Origin: Simmondsia chinensis
Taxonomy: Eukaryota; Streptophyta; Magnoliopsida; Caryophyllales; Simmondsiaceae
DNA: 64,000 bases
Assembly (NCBI GenBank): GCA_018398585.1
Contig: JAGTTD010000009.1
Span: 15,691,193-15,755,192 of the forward strand
Reading direction: 5' to 3'
This document shows positions 63,336 through 64,000 of this stretch, one piece after another. A program made the position numbers and the translations under genes. Positions within the stretch are counted from its first letter, which is position 1; each line of letters begins with the position of its first letter. The notes beneath the pieces are model-generated. The model made no database searches, was not told the DNA's origin, and worked only from the letters and a program-made list of their open reading frames with translations.

Positions 63336-64000
63336 CTAATTATCCTTGTCTTCATGAGTCTGCACTTCTTGGTAGCTCTCTGGCTTCCCCTCATCAGTAA
63401 GACAAATATAATCAGAACTCGAATACTTCATAGACGATCGACGCTCTCCATCAAACCTCCTCACCTGAGGCTCAGCAGTCACTGGTTGAGGGGCTGGCTC
63501 CCCTTACTCAACACCATCTGTACCTGGAGCATCATCAACTGCAACCGGCTCAGTGTCATTCTCGAGTTATGTCCCATCAAAGACCTGCTCTTCATCTGTG
63601 GCACCTGATGAAGATGAAATTGGCATAGTAACAGCAACACCAGTGGAAGCACATGTAGTCTTCTCTGACTTGTCAAAATCAGCCATATTCTCATGTTCAT
63701 GAAACACATCTCTGCTTCCCACGGTCCTTTTCTTCATGGGATCCCATAATCTGTAACCGAACTCCTCATCACCATATCCTACAAATATGCACAGAGTGGC
63801 TTTACTGTCAAGCTTGGATCTCTATTCCTTTGGCACATGCATGAAGGCTTTGCATCCAAACACCTTCAAGTAAGAATAAGAAATGTCTTTTCCAGTCCAC
63901 ACTCTCTCTGGAATGTCAAAATGCAAAGGAACTGATGGACCTCTGTTGATGATGTACACAGCAGTATCCCAAAATGCCTTAGGCAGCTTCGACATTCTGA
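63336..64000 (-). pseudogene. Element F integrase C-terminal part and linker
   Basis: From the window edge the minus strand reads SKLPKAFWDTAVYIINRGPS, then a VFGCKAFMHVPKE segment, a stop, and a GYGDEEFGYRLWDPMKKRTV segment, the standard copia integrase C-terminal side. A Ser/Thr/Glu-rich linker (63700-63480) leads into RT. Further stops lie near 63820 and 63510. Confidence 0.75.

Larger units (their letters stand above)
61098..64000 (-). mobile_element. LTR element F: Tnt1/Tork-type copia element, 5' part outside window
   Basis: On the minus strand the right edge of the window begins within integrase and is followed by the linker, RT, RNase H, a polypurine tract and the 3' LTR (61784-61098). 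The 5' LTR, gag and protease lie beyond 64000. RT and RNase H wording matches Tnt1-type copia elements (SMYGLKQAPRQWYKKLDSFM). A few stops break it, far fewer than in element E, so it is relatively recent. Confidence 0.9.

Overview
The window looks like a repeat-rich intergenic region of an angiosperm nuclear genome, probably a eudicot (the plant family is not resolvable). It is AT-rich and full of Ty3/gypsy and Ty1/copia LTR retrotransposons. It also carries a TRIM, a CACTA derivative, Helitron-like ends and SINEs whose 3' part resembles the plant SINE 'Angio domain'. Host-type coding sequence is scarce: one intact-looking last exon of an FAD-dependent oxidoreductase (TDA3-like), one F-box pseudogene and one unrecognised small reading unit. 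No bacterial, CRISPR or operon-like content was seen.

Layout. 1-4.1 kb: unrecognised minus-strand ORFs, a 59-bp tandem array and an F-box pseudogene. 4.1-6.9 kb: minus-strand Ty3/gypsy relic. 6.9-8.1 kb: minus-strand copia 5' LTR plus truncated gag, with helically phased palindromes in its U3. 8.1-10.7 kb: a tRNA-like sequence and a long inverted-repeat element. 10.69-24.74 kb: three LTR elements nested like dolls (A contains B contains C), each with an exact 5-bp target duplication, plus a SINE in the 3' LTR of A. 24.8-29.3 kb: a CACTA-type derivative. 31.3-33.2 kb: a 30-bp tandem array, LTR end and gag of a Tat-like Ty3 element. 35.3-37.3 kb: copia 3' end. 38.3-39.7 kb: two SINEs, one with a solo LTR in its tail. 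40.9-45.2 kb: a TRIM whose LTR is split by a Ty3 element that keeps a single uninterrupted Gag-protease-chromodomain-like ORF and has lost RT, RNase H and integrase. 45.6-49.3 kb: solo LTR, AT-rich tandem repeats and a Helitron-like 3' end. 49.4-55.1 kb: near-complete minus-strand copia element. 55.2-56.9 kb: Helitron candidate. 57.7-58.3 kb: TDA3-like last exon with a tRNA SINE at its stop codon. 60.7-61.0 kb: another 5S-headed SINE. 61.1-64.0 kb: 3' LTR and pol of a Tnt1/Tork-type copia element running off the right edge.

The elements do not cooperate as a pathway; they form an insertion history that can be ordered. The most informative items are a SINE family (five copies) with a 5S rRNA-derived head fused to an Angio-like tail, the nested A/B/C stack, the gag-only element D inside a TRIM, and the 21-bp-phased TGTGTCGACACA palindromes in a copia U3. 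All calls were made by reading the sequence; family assignments rest on recognised motifs and have not been checked by database search.
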